From positions 1,922,001 to 1,986,000 of the forward strand of contig NZ_JSYM01000001.1 of assembly GCF_000812945.1 (NCBI RefSeq): a stretch of 64,000 nt of DNA, written 5' to 3'. Under the pieces are notes generated by a model that worked only from the letters and a program-made list of their open reading frames with translations, had not been told where the DNA came from and did not search any database. The translations under genes were made by a program, and so were the position numbers. Positions 25,175 through 32,868 of the stretch are shown one piece after another (within the stretch, counting starts at the first letter, position 1; each line of letters opens with the position of its first letter). The stretch is from Flavobacterium sp. AED (GTDB taxonomy: Bacteria; Bacteroidota; Bacteroidia; Flavobacteriales; Flavobacteriaceae).

Positions 25175-25714
25175 TTATTTAGAAATTTTATCTAAGATAA
25201 AAAGAATTCTGTTATCAACACTATCTTTAGGGACTTCTATAAGTTCGTAACCATAATTTTGATAAGTTGCCACAAGGTGCGTGTCGATATTTTTTGCCTG
25301 TTCGAAATTTTCATATCGTTCAGTATCACTCGTGTAGATTTCTTCCCAAGGTGGAAGAATAAAGATTTTAGTGTATTTGTGTTCTTTGCACGCGGTATCA
25401 AAAAAGGATGGATAACTGTCACCTATATAATCCATATAGGCTACAACATCTGGAATACCACGATCTATAAACACAATTTTATGCGGTTCTTCAAGTGCGC
25501 TTTGAAACTGTTTTTTTCTACCTTCCAAAAGTAATTCGCTGAACAGTAAAGGATTTGTCAGGAATAATTGTTCGATACCTTGCTTTTGAGCTTCCAAAGT
25601 CACTTGTCTGGAAATTTCGGGATAACAGCAATATCCATTTGCCACTAATCCATCTATGATTGTACTTTTTCCAGTTCCGGGACCGCCAATGATAACTATG
25701 ATTTCTTTCTGCAC
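25175..25714 (-). CDS. P-loop NTPase of the AAA_28/NadR-like kinase type
   Basis: The 179-residue protein has Walker A GGPGTGKSTII at about 9-19 and YCCYPEISRQVTLEA. The Walker B-like IVFIDRGIPDVVAYMDY and FILPPWEEIYTSDTERYENF follow. These are the landmarks of AAA_28 domain proteins, related to the ribosylnicotinamide-kinase domain of NadR. Phosphorylation of a small molecule is likely, substrate unknown. It lies about 85 bp upstream of recQ on the same strand, possibly one transcript. Confidence 0.82.
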   Translation of the reverse strand: MQKEIIVIIGGPGTGKSTIIDGLVANGYCCYPEISRQVTLEAQKQGIEQLFLTNPLLFSELLLEGRKKQFQSALEEPHKIVFIDRGIPDVVAYMDYIGDSYPSFFDTACKEHKYTKIFILPPWEEIYTSDTERYENFEQAKNIDTHLVATYQNYGYELIEVPKDSVDNRILFILDKISK

Positions 25715-25834
25715 TTTTTACAAATAAGGCGCGAAATTACTCAAACTTATTGGAATTTGAAAAAATGATTGCCGTAAAAGCATAATTAGACAAAAAATCA
25801 TATTTCAAATATTCAAAATTTACATTTGAAACCG

Positions 25835-25842
25835 TATATTTG
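25835..25842 (+). promoter_or_regulatory. Probable -7 element of the DUF493 gene
   Basis: TATATTTG is an exact match 21 bp before the ATG at 25863. A second match, TACATTTG, lies at 25821-25828. Confidence 0.55.
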
Positions 25843-25862
25843 CTCTTATTTTTAAATTGAAA

Positions 25863-26159
25863 ATGGATAACGATAAAGAAAAAGAGACTGCAGAATTTTA
25901 CGAAAGATTAAAAGTGGAGCTGGATATGAGTAATACATGGCCAGCAGAATACTTATTTAAGTTTATTGTGCCAACAGAAAATGATAATGTAGAGCGTGTT
26001 GAGTTGGCTTTTGACTGTATGGGAGCGGTTATAAAAACAACAAAATCCAAAACGGGTAAATTTACAAGTATATCTGTTGACGTTACAGTAAAAGATTCGC
26101 AAGAAATAGTAGATAAATACCTAGAAGTTTCTACAATTAAAGGTATTGTTTCCCTATAA
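25863..26159 (+). CDS. DUF493 (YbeD-like) family protein
   Basis: From the ATG at 25863 the protein has 98 residues; a TTG two codons earlier is the alternative start. NTWPAEYLFKFIVPTEND and TGKFTSISVDVTVKDSQEIVD with GIVSL at the end match the ferredoxin-like DUF493/YbeD fold. It is a small, probably regulatory, ligand-binding domain with no settled function. A DUF4290 gene follows 83 bp later on the same strand. Confidence 0.82.
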   Translation: MDNDKEKETAEFYERLKVELDMSNTWPAEYLFKFIVPTENDNVERVELAFDCMGAVIKTTKSKTGKFTSISVDVTVKDSQEIVDKYLEVSTIKGIVSL

Positions 26160-26242
26160 TATAAAATAAATTTTGATACATTTCGAATGATTTAAATCTT
26201 CGGAAATGTGGCATATAAGATCAAAAAAATATACATTCGAAT

Positions 26243-26962
26243 ATGAATTCAAAATATATAAAAGAAAACGCGAACGATACCGTCCATCATTTGGAATATA
26301 ATGCGGAGCGATCCCATTTAATTATTCCGGAATACGGACGTCATTTGCAAAAATTGATTGATCAGGCTACAAAGATTGAAGATGATGTGGAGCGCAATAA
26401 AGCAGCAAAATATATCATTCAGGTAATGGGGAGTTTAAATCCTCACTTACGAGATGTTCCTGATTTTCAACATAAATTATGGGATCAGATTTTTATCATG
26501 TCTGATTTTAAATTAGTGGCTGATTCACCCTATCCAATTCCATCTCGTGAAGTCTTGCAATTAAAACCAGATGTTTTAAAATACCCGCAAAATTTTCCAA
26601 AATACAGGTATTATGGCAACAACATAAAATATATGATTGATGTCGCTAATAAATGGGAAGATGGCGAAATGAAGAATGCATTGGTAAAAGTAATTGCCAA
26701 TCACATGAAAAAATCCTATTTGAGTTGGAATAAAGATACCGTAAAGGACGATGTTATTTTCGAACACTTATATGAATTATCCGATGGTAAGTTAAATTTG
26801 CTTCAAAGTACCGAAGAGCTTCTAAATACTACTGATTTATTGCGAACTAATAAACGAGTTTCTAATAAAATCACTCCTGTTGGGCAACCAAAAATTCTAA
26901 GCAATAAGAATTTAAAAACGGGTAAACCAAAACCTTTCATAAAAAACAATAATCCAAAATAA
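26243..26962 (+). CDS. DUF4290-family protein
   Basis: The 239-residue soluble protein contains LIIPEYGRHLQKLIDQA and YIIQVMGSLNPHLRDVPDFQ, and LWDQIFIMSDFKL. These are the conserved parts of the Bacteroidota-specific DUF4290 family. The C-terminal 50 residues are basic and low-complexity (KTGKPKPFIKNNNPK). The function is unknown. In Bacteroidota it commonly precedes murA, as it does here (103 bp upstream), which hints at a link with envelope synthesis. Confidence 0.85.
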   Translation: MNSKYIKENANDTVHHLEYNAERSHLIIPEYGRHLQKLIDQATKIEDDVERNKAAKYIIQVMGSLNPHLRDVPDFQHKLWDQIFIMSDFKLVADSPYPIPSREVLQLKPDVLKYPQNFPKYRYYGNNIKYMIDVANKWEDGEMKNALVKVIANHMKKSYLSWNKDTVKDDVIFEHLYELSDGKLNLLQSTEELLNTTDLLRTNKRVSNKITPVGQPKILSNKNLKTGKPKPFIKNNNPK

Positions 26963-27065
26963 AATAGGTCTTAAGTGGGTTAGATTTTGAGTTGCTATTT
27001 TTAATAAAGTAGGTAAAAATTCAGAACCTTTGTAACTTAGAACCTCAGAACCTTAAAAAAAGAAT

Positions 27066-28376
27066 ATGGGAATTTTCAAAATTGAAGGTGGCATTCGTCT
27101 AAAAGGAGAAATCACGCCACAAGGAGCTAAAAATGAAGCATTACAAATTTTATGTGCAGTTCTTTTGACTCCTGAAAAAGTGACAATTAATAATATTCCT
27201 GATATTATTGATATCAATAAGCTAATTACACTTTTAGGAAATTTAGGAGTTAAAATCCAAAAAAATGGATCAGGTTCTTATACTTTTCAAGCTGACGATG
27301 TTAATATACAATATTTAGAAACTGAAGCATTCAAACAAGAAGGTGGTTCTCTACGTGGTTCTATTATGATTGTGGGGCCATTATTGGCTCGTTTTGGCAG
27401 AGGATATATTCCAAAACCAGGAGGGGATAAAATAGGTCGTAGAAGATTAGATACACACTTTGAAGGATTTATCAATCTGGGTGCGAAATTTCGTTACAAT
27501 AGAGAAGATCATTTTTATGGTGTGGAAGCTCCAGATGGATTAACCGGAGCTGATATGTTGCTTGATGAAGCTTCAGTTACCGGAACAGCAAATATTGTTA
27601 TGGCTGCTGTTTTGGCAAAAGGAAAAACTACAGTTTATAATGCAGCCTGTGAGCCTTATTTGCAACAACTTTGTAAAATGTTGAACGCTATGGGAGCAAA
27701 CATCACGGGTGTTGGATCTAATTTATTAACCATTGAAGGAGTTGAAAATCTAGGTGGTTGTGAGCATAGAATTCTTCCGGATATGATTGAAATTGGTTCA
27801 TGGATTGGATTGGCAGCCATGACTAGAAGTGAAATTACAATTAAAGATGTAAGTTGGGACAATCTTGGTGTTATTCCAAATACTTTTAGAAAATTAGGAA
27901 TCACATTGGAACGAAGAGGAGATGATATTTACATTCCTGCTCACGAAGATGGATATGAGGTAAAAACGGATATTGATGGTTCTATTCTTACTATTGCTGA
28001 TGCACCATGGCCAGGATTTACACCTGATTTATTGAGTATCGTTTTAGTTGTAGCCACACAAGCAAGAGGAGATGTATTGATTCACCAAAAAATGTTTGAA
28101 AGCCGATTGTTTTTTGTAGATAAATTAATCGACATGGGAGCAAAAATTATGTTATGTGACCCGCATAGAGCAGTGGTTATGGGGCATGATTTTAAATCAC
28201 AATTGAAAGCAACAACAATGTCTTCACCGGATATTCGTGCTGGAATCTCCTTATTGATTGCGGCTCTTTCAGCTAAAGGAACAAGTACCATTCAAAATAT
28301 TGAACAAATAGATAGAGGTTATGAGCGAATAGACGAACGCTTAAGAGCGATTGGAGCTAATATCATTCGAGCATAA
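27066..28376 (+). CDS. murA: UDP-N-acetylglucosamine 1-carboxyvinyltransferase, Asp at the fosfomycin position
   Basis: The 436-residue enzyme has the EPSP-synthase-like double fold: EGGIRLKGEITPQGAKNEAL with Lys-Asn at the active site, GGSLRGSIMIVGPLLARFG, and DMIEIGSWIGLAAM. It transfers enolpyruvate from PEP to UDP-GlcNAc, the first committed peptidoglycan step. The active-site loop reads PKPGGDKIGRRRLDTH, so residue 121 is Asp where E. coli has Cys115. This change is known from mycobacteria and others to give active but fosfomycin-insensitive MurA. Resistance here is therefore predicted. Length is slightly above the E. coli enzyme. Confidence 0.96.
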   Translation: MGIFKIEGGIRLKGEITPQGAKNEALQILCAVLLTPEKVTINNIPDIIDINKLITLLGNLGVKIQKNGSGSYTFQADDVNIQYLETEAFKQEGGSLRGSIMIVGPLLARFGRGYIPKPGGDKIGRRRLDTHFEGFINLGAKFRYNREDHFYGVEAPDGLTGADMLLDEASVTGTANIVMAAVLAKGKTTVYNAACEPYLQQLCKMLNAMGANITGVGSNLLTIEGVENLGGCEHRILPDMIEIGSWIGLAAMTRSEITIKDVSWDNLGVIPNTFRKLGITLERRGDDIYIPAHEDGYEVKTDIDGSILTIADAPWPGFTPDLLSIVLVVATQARGDVLIHQKMFESRLFFVDKLIDMGAKIMLCDPHRAVVMGHDFKSQLKATTMSSPDIRAGISLLIAALSAKGTSTIQNIEQIDRGYERIDERLRAIGANIIRA

Positions 28377-28394
28377 ACTTCTAAATTATTAAAA

Positions 28395-28465
28395 AAAAAT
28401 CGTTTAAAAATTCCTTTTTGAATATGTAAATTCAGATTTAAAAAAGGAATTTTTAAACGATTTTT
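28395..28465 (+). terminator. Long hairpin terminator between murA and the CDF gene
   Basis: A perfect 25-bp inverted repeat (28395-28419 with 28441-28465) with a 21-base spacer, ending in five T. The long perfect stem is unusual among the terminators of this window. Confidence 0.75.
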
Positions 28466-28487
28466 AATTTCATTATTACACAATACA

Positions 28488-29357
28488 ATGTCAAAAGAAC
28501 AGACAGCAATTAAGGCTACATATTTTAGTATAGTTGGAAACATTTGTTTGGCAATTATAAAAGGCTTGGCAGGTTTTTTTGGAAATTCTTATGCTTTAGT
28601 GGCTGATGCAATAGAATCTACCACCGATATTTTTTCCTCTCTTTTAGTCTTGTTCGGAATCAAATATTCTAATAAACCAGCTGATGAAAATCATCCCTAC
28701 GGACATGGTCGTGCAGAACCATTAATAACTTTTTTAGTTGTTGGTTTTTTGATAACATCAGCAACTATTATAGCATATGAAAGTATTGATAATATTGGAA
28801 CACCTCATGAATTGCCTGAATCTTGGACACTTTTTATTCTTGGTGCTATAATTATTTGGAAAGAGTATTCGTTCCGTATAGTTATGAAACGCAGTAAAGA
28901 AACGAATAGTTCTTCACTACGAGCCGATGCCTGGCACCATAGAAGTGATGCCATAACATCGGTAGCGGCATTTGTCGGAATTTCTATTGCATTAATTTTA
29001 GGAAAAGGATATGAATCAGCCGATGATTGGGCAGCACTTTTTGCTTCTGGTTTTATATTGTATAACAGTTATCTTATTTTTAGACCCGCACTTGGAGAAA
29101 TTATGGACGAGCATCTGAACGATGATTTAGTTAATGAAATTAGAAAGGTTTCGTTTCAAGTCGAAGGAATTATTGATACTGAAAAATGTTTCATTCGCAA
29201 AGCAGGAATGCAATATCATGTTGATCTTCATGCTATTGTAGATGCGAATATTTCAGTAAAAGAAGGACATGATTTAGCCCATAAACTAAAGGATACTTTA
29301 AGACAAGAAATTCCTGAATTAGGACATGTTTTGATTCATGTGGAACCGAATAATTAA
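28488..29357 (+). CDS. Cation diffusion facilitator (CDF) family metal transporter
   Basis: The 289-residue inner-membrane protein has about six helices. VADAIESTTDIFSSLLVLFG carries the first Asp pair, NHPYGHGRAEPL the His-rich loop, and DAWHHRSDAITSVAAF the HxxxD half of the transport site. The C-terminal cytoplasmic domain (IIDTEKCFIRKAGMQYHVDL, HVLIHVEP) is the metal-sensing ferredoxin-like part. It exports Zn, Fe, Mn or Co by proton antiport. The D/E-DD and H-HD sets do not settle which metal. Confidence 0.92.
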   Translation: MSKEQTAIKATYFSIVGNICLAIIKGLAGFFGNSYALVADAIESTTDIFSSLLVLFGIKYSNKPADENHPYGHGRAEPLITFLVVGFLITSATIIAYESIDNIGTPHELPESWTLFILGAIIIWKEYSFRIVMKRSKETNSSSLRADAWHHRSDAITSVAAFVGISIALILGKGYESADDWAALFASGFILYNSYLIFRPALGEIMDEHLNDDLVNEIRKVSFQVEGIIDTEKCFIRKAGMQYHVDLHAIVDANISVKEGHDLAHKLKDTLRQEIPELGHVLIHVEPNN

Positions 29358-29366
29358 TTTTATAGT

Positions 29367-29405
29367 TAAACAAAAGGCACAAATTTTTTGCGCCTTTTGT
29401 TTATA
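29367..29405. terminator. Bidirectional terminator between the CDF gene and aroQ
   Basis: A 12-bp stem (29367-29378 with 29392-29403) encloses a T-rich loop in the 74-bp convergent gap. Confidence 0.75.
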
Positions 29406-29431
29406 ATATATCGTTTGATTATTCTTTTAAA

Positions 29432-29845
29432 CTACAAAAAAGATTGCACCGCTAATTCGTAACTTTTTAATCCAAAGCCTAATATAACTCCTTTAGCATT
29501 ACCAGAAATATAAGACTGATGACGGAAACTTTCACGTGAAAAGGTATTCGAAATATGGACCTCAATTACTGGAGTCGTAATCGCTTTTATTGCATCTCCA
29601 ATTCCTATAGAAGTATGGGTGTAAGCTCCGGCATTTAAAATTATGCCATCATAAGAAAAACCAAATTCCTGAATTTTATCAATTAATTCTCCTTCAATGT
29701 TACTTTGATAATAAGTGAATTCTATTGCAGGAAATTTTATTTGTAAAGTAGTAAAATACTCTTCGAAAGTTAGGCTGCCGTAAACTTCTGGCTCACGTTT
29801 TCCAAGAAGATTAAGATTTGGACCGTTGATGATACTTATTTTCAT
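29432..29845 (-). CDS. aroQ: 3-dehydroquinate dehydratase, type II
   Basis: The 137-residue protein reads MKISIINGPNLNLLGKREPE and has the flexible-loop Tyr in EVYGSLTF. FTYYQSNIEGELIDKIQEF and AYTHTSIGIGDAI lead to VIEVHISN with its catalytic His, and then SRESFRHQSYIS. The enzyme dehydrates 3-dehydroquinate in the shikimate pathway as a dodecamer. Length is normal. In related flavobacteria aroQ and xerD lie close and divergent. Here four outer-membrane protein genes separate them. Confidence 0.96.
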   Translation of the reverse strand: MKISIINGPNLNLLGKREPEVYGSLTFEEYFTTLQIKFPAIEFTYYQSNIEGELIDKIQEFGFSYDGIILNAGAYTHTSIGIGDAIKAITTPVIEVHISNTFSRESFRHQSYISGNAKGVILGFGLKSYELAVQSFL

Positions 29846-29867
29846 AATTGTTATTTTGGTAAAAATA

Positions 29868-29900
29868 AAAAAACCGTTCCAATTTATGGAACGGTTTTAA
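29868..29900 (-). terminator. Terminator after the first OMP gene
   Basis: A perfect 11-bp stem (29870-29880 with 29888-29898) with a 7-base loop. On the minus strand it ends in T-rich sequence, 20 bp past the stop. Confidence 0.85.
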
Positions 29901-29918
29901 TTAATTTATTTTAATTTC

Positions 29919-30482
29919 TTAGAACTTAATACCTGCGGAAACTTGAACAACAGAATTTTTAACTTGTGCATCCTTTGAGGCATCTGTTAATCCTAAACCA
30001 TAACGCCCTTGTATGAATAAATGGTTAGTAATATTTAGACCTAAACCCCCAACAACTGCAAAATCAAAAGTATTTGCATCTTTGACATCAAAATTATTTC
30101 TTTCGCTCAATAAAAAGGAAGCTTGTGGGCCTAGTTCAATACTAACTACTTTATTTAAATTAATTTTTGCTAAAACGGGGATTGATAAATAGCCTAATTC
30201 ATTTCTGAATTCTTCTCCTGCACTTTTATAACTTGCGCCTTGTGTAGAATAGAGTAGTTCAGGTTGTATAGAGAAACTATCTATAATTTTAATTTCTGCG
30301 ATTAAACCGGCATGATAACTTGTAATAGCTGAAGTGTTATAATTAGAATTATTAATCGTAATATCAGACCCAGTTTGATTTGCGTAATTTAAACCAGCTT
30401 TTATTCCAAACTTAACTAATTGAGCTTGCATATTACTTGAAATAGCAAGAAGTAAAGCGGCAACTAAGATTGTCTTTTTCAT
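29919..30482 (-). CDS. Outer-membrane beta-barrel protein (PorT/OMP_b-brl type)
   Basis: The 187-residue protein has a signal peptide (LVAALLLAISSNMQAQ) followed by alternating strands: FGIKAGLNYANQTG, SYHAGLIAEIKI and IQPELLYSTQGASYK. It then runs YLSIPVLAKINLNKVVSIELG, LSERNNFDVKD and FDFAVVGGLGLNIT. This is the typical eight-strand OMP_b-brl pattern of Bacteroidota. The last strand ends in KF, an acceptable BAM signal. The role is structural or transport and is unknown. It is transcribed away from its three plus-strand relatives and carries its own terminator. Confidence 0.88.
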   Translation of the reverse strand: MKKTILVAALLLAISSNMQAQLVKFGIKAGLNYANQTGSDITINNSNYNTSAITSYHAGLIAEIKIIDSFSIQPELLYSTQGASYKSAGEEFRNELGYLSIPVLAKINLNKVVSIELGPQASFLLSERNNFDVKDANTFDFAVVGGLGLNITNHLFIQGRYGLGLTDASKDAQVKNSVVQVSAGIKF

Positions 30483-30784
30483 AATATTGTATTTAATTAT
30501 TGTCTTTAATTTGAATGTACAAGGTAAAACTCTTAAAGTAAAGAAATATTACACTTTTATGTTTATTACTTACAATATTTACTTTGTTTTTACTTTAATA
30601 AAAAGGGGTTTTTAAGTTTTTAAAAGTATTTTTTAATTCACAATTACTTAAAAATCAATGAGTTAAATCTTATTTTGTTGTTTTTAAACGGATTAATTTG
30701 GCAATCAACGAGTTTTTTGACGTAAAATCAGATGCGATTGTTGATTTTTCTAACTTTGGGTATATAAATTTTAAATGATAAATC
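30483..30784. other. Divergent promoter region of two OMP genes
   Basis: The 302-bp AT-rich gap holds the upstream regions of the minus- and plus-strand barrel genes. TAACTTTG at 30751-30758 is an exact TAnnTTTG match, 27 bp before the ATG at 30785. No gene was recognised. Confidence 0.55.
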
Positions 30785-31309
30785 ATGAAAAAAATTATTT
30801 TATCAGTAGTGATGGTATTCGCATTTGGATTTGTGAATGCTCAAGACAAAAAAATGAGCAATGGTGGTGGTCAAACTGCAGAAGGGAAATGGTTAATTGA
30901 AGCTAATACTGGTTCATGGGCTACCGGAAATACTTCATTTTCCTTACTATCTGTTGATGGAGGAAATACCGCTTGGTCAGTTGGTTTAGAAGGAGGGTAT
31001 TTTGTTATAAAAGATTTAGCAATAAAAGCAGGTTTAGGTTACTCAGACGATGGTGATGGTTATAATCCTTTTAGTTATAAAATAGGAGTTAAGTATTATA
31101 TTGTAAGTCAGTTTCCGGTAGGTATTGATTTTACAGGTACTTCAGGAAGCGGAAATAATGCCAACTGGATTGGTTTTCAAGGAGGGTATGCTATATTTCT
31201 TGGAGACAATGTTTCAATTGAGCCTGCAATTCGTTATAATGCGACCCTTGACAATAACAAAGCGGATAATGCTTTTCAAGGATTAATTGGTTTTGTATTA
31301 CACTTCTAA
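30785..31309 (+). CDS. Small outer-membrane beta-barrel protein
   Basis: The 174-residue protein has a signal peptide ending VNAQ (VMVFAFGFVNAQ), nearly the same as that of the third plus-strand barrel gene (VAVFAFGFANAQ). Repeated strands follow (WSVGLEGGYFVIKDLAIKAG, NWIGFQGGYAIFLGDNVSIE) and a final FQGLIGFVLHF. It resembles OmpW/OMP_b-brl small porins. No substrate is apparent. It is followed by a perfect-palindrome terminator, so it forms a single-gene unit. Confidence 0.82.
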   Translation: MKKIILSVVMVFAFGFVNAQDKKMSNGGGQTAEGKWLIEANTGSWATGNTSFSLLSVDGGNTAWSVGLEGGYFVIKDLAIKAGLGYSDDGDGYNPFSYKIGVKYYIVSQFPVGIDFTGTSGSGNNANWIGFQGGYAIFLGDNVSIEPAIRYNATLDNNKADNAFQGLIGFVLHF

Positions 31310-31332
31310 ATATTTTAAAACTGCAATATTTT

Positions 31333-31359
31333 AAGCCTCCCAATTGGGAGGTTTTTTTT
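31333..31359 (+). terminator. Terminator after the second OMP gene
   Basis: CCTCCCAATTGGGAGG (31336-31351) is a perfect palindrome followed by T8. Confidence 0.85.
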
Positions 31360-31413
31360 ATTAAATAGAAAAATTGTAAGTAAATAATTATTAATTTATG
31401 TGTTAGCTACTAC

Positions 31414-31449
31414 AACAAGCTTCTTACTTAATCTGGTGAGAAGCTTGTT
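31414..31449. other. Strong hairpin in the OMP intergenic region
   Basis: A 14-bp stem with one wobble (31414-31427 with 31436-31449) and loop TTAATCTG lies between a terminator and the next promoter. It could be a backup terminator or a folded RNA. No gene is adjacent within 100 bp downstream. Confidence 0.5.
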
Positions 31450-31530
31450 CGTAAATTTTTGTTTGTCAATTATTTAAAAAATTAGATTTTTTTTATTTTT
31501 TAAATAATGAAAATATTCATTTCAAAATAA

Positions 31531-31585
31531 ATAGTTAATAGTAGGAATATTTTTATATTTGTTTTTTTAATTTAACAAATAAAGA
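31531..31585 (+). promoter_or_regulatory. Promoter region of the third OMP gene (duplicated upstream segment)
   Basis: TATATTTG at 31554-31561 matches the -7 consensus, 25 bp before the ATG at 31586. The whole segment from TAGTTAATA to the start codon closely matches 32219-32277 before the next gene. Confidence 0.65.
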
Positions 31586-32179
31586 ATGAAAAAAGTAATT
31601 TTAGTAGCATGTATTGCATTGGCTTTTACCAGTGTTTATTCACAAAAACAGGGTGGCTTTAGAGTTGGGTTAGATTTAGGATATACAGTCCCTTCAGTTG
31701 GGGGTGGTGGTTTATTGTTGTCGATCGAACCGAAATACAACATAAAAGAGAATATGAATGTAGGACTGCGAATAGGTGGAGCTGGAATGATTCGTGATAT
31801 TCAAGATAATGGTAGTACTACAAGTGCAAAAGTTTCTGCTAATATTTCTTATGTTGGAACATATGATTATTATTTTAATAAATCCGGTAAATCTTTTGTT
31901 CCTTATATTGGTGGCGGAATAGGATATTATTCTATCGCAAATGTTGAATTTAATGATACAAATAATTCAGATCAAGTATCTGTAAATGGAACTGGAAAAG
32001 TTGGGGAGTTATTGCGTGGAGGTTTTGAATGGAATAAATTTAGAATGGGAATAGAATATAATTTTGTACCAAAATCTAATTTACAGGATATAAATGGTAA
32101 TGACTTAGGAATAGTTTCAAACACGTATTTAGGGATTCATCTTGGATTCTACGTTGGTGGAGGAAAATGGAGAAAATAA
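31586..32179 (+). CDS. Outer-membrane beta-barrel protein
   Basis: The 197-residue protein has signal peptide VILVACIALAFTSVYSQ. The strands are VGLDLGYTVPSVGGGGLLLS, MNVGLRIGGAG, FVPYIGGGIGYYSIANVEF, LLRGGFEWNKFRMGIEYNF and IHLGFYVGGG. The glycine and aromatic pattern is that of an eight-strand barrel of the OmpA/OmpW-like kind. It shares an upstream region with the following gene, suggesting a local duplication of the regulatory part. Function unknown. Confidence 0.82.
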   Translation: MKKVILVACIALAFTSVYSQKQGGFRVGLDLGYTVPSVGGGGLLLSIEPKYNIKENMNVGLRIGGAGMIRDIQDNGSTTSAKVSANISYVGTYDYYFNKSGKSFVPYIGGGIGYYSIANVEFNDTNNSDQVSVNGTGKVGELLRGGFEWNKFRMGIEYNFVPKSNLQDINGNDLGIVSNTYLGIHLGFYVGGGKWRK

Positions 32180-32218
32180 TTTTTTATCTTATGTAACATT
32201 CTAAACTTTCCAAAATGA

Positions 32219-32276
32219 ATAGTTAATAATTAGGAGTATTTTTATATATGTTTTTTTAATTTTAACAAAAAAGTCA
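32219..32276 (+). promoter_or_regulatory. Promoter region of the fourth OMP gene (second copy of duplicated segment)
   Basis: It closely matches 31531-31585. The -7 element here is TATATATG (32243-32250), one base off consensus, while the third gene keeps the exact TATATTTG. Expression is therefore likely weaker if the same factor reads both. Confidence 0.6.
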
Positions 32277-32789
32277 ATGAAAAAAAAATTTTTAACTGCG
32301 GTAGCAGTATTCGCATTTGGATTTGCAAATGCACAAGATGTCAAATTTGGATTAGCAACTGGTGTTGATTTTGCAACTGCAAAAGCGGTTTATCCTGGAG
32401 GTTCAAATTCTGGGTCAGAAACTGGTTTTTATGTTGGTGCTGTTGTAGATATTGCTGCTTCAGATAAGTTTCATGTACAACCAGAATTATTGTTGGTGTT
32501 TATTAAAGATTCTAAACAATTGCAATTGCCAATTCTTGCAAAATTATTTGTTGCAGAAAAATTCAGCCTTCTAGTTGGTCCAGATTTATTATTTGATTTA
32601 GATGAGAAAACCACAGGGCTTAAAACTTTTGGTGTAGGATTGGATTTTGGAGGAGCTTACGATATAGATAAAAATTTTAGTATTGAAGCAAAATACAATT
32701 TGGGTTTAACTAATTTAATTGAAAATGCTCCATCTGGATATAGCGCAAAGATTAATGGTCTATTTGTAGGTCTTGGATATAAGTTTTAA
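32277..32789 (+). CDS. Outer-membrane beta-barrel protein
   Basis: The 170-residue protein has signal peptide FLTAVAVFAFGFANAQ. The strands are VKFGLATGVDFATAKA, SETGFYVGAVVDIAA, FHVQPELLLVFIKD, LQLPILAKLFVAEKFSLLVG, GVGLDFGGAYDID and INGLFVGLGYKF. The PELL motif and LPILAKL are shared with the minus-strand barrel protein of this cluster. It is an OMP_b-brl member of unknown function. A terminator follows and xerD starts 79 bp beyond. Confidence 0.85.
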   Translation: MKKKFLTAVAVFAFGFANAQDVKFGLATGVDFATAKAVYPGGSNSGSETGFYVGAVVDIAASDKFHVQPELLLVFIKDSKQLQLPILAKLFVAEKFSLLVGPDLLFDLDEKTTGLKTFGVGLDFGGAYDIDKNFSIEAKYNLGLTNLIENAPSGYSAKINGLFVGLGYKF

Positions 32790-32809
32790 TGTGTCAACCT
32801 TCTAAAATA

Positions 32810-32841
32810 TTAAAAACCTCTCATTTCGAGAGGTTTTTTTA
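32810..32841 (+). terminator. Terminator after the fourth OMP gene
   Basis: A perfect 11-bp stem (32812-32822 with 32828-32838) with loop ATTTC and a T-run. Confidence 0.85.
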
Positions 32842-32868
32842 TGTCTAAAAAATGCTTTACTTTGGGAT

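Noticed and set aside
27021..27056. Three copies of AGAACCT before murA
   Set aside because: Irregular spacing and no operator symmetry; probably low-complexity flavobacterial intergenic sequence.
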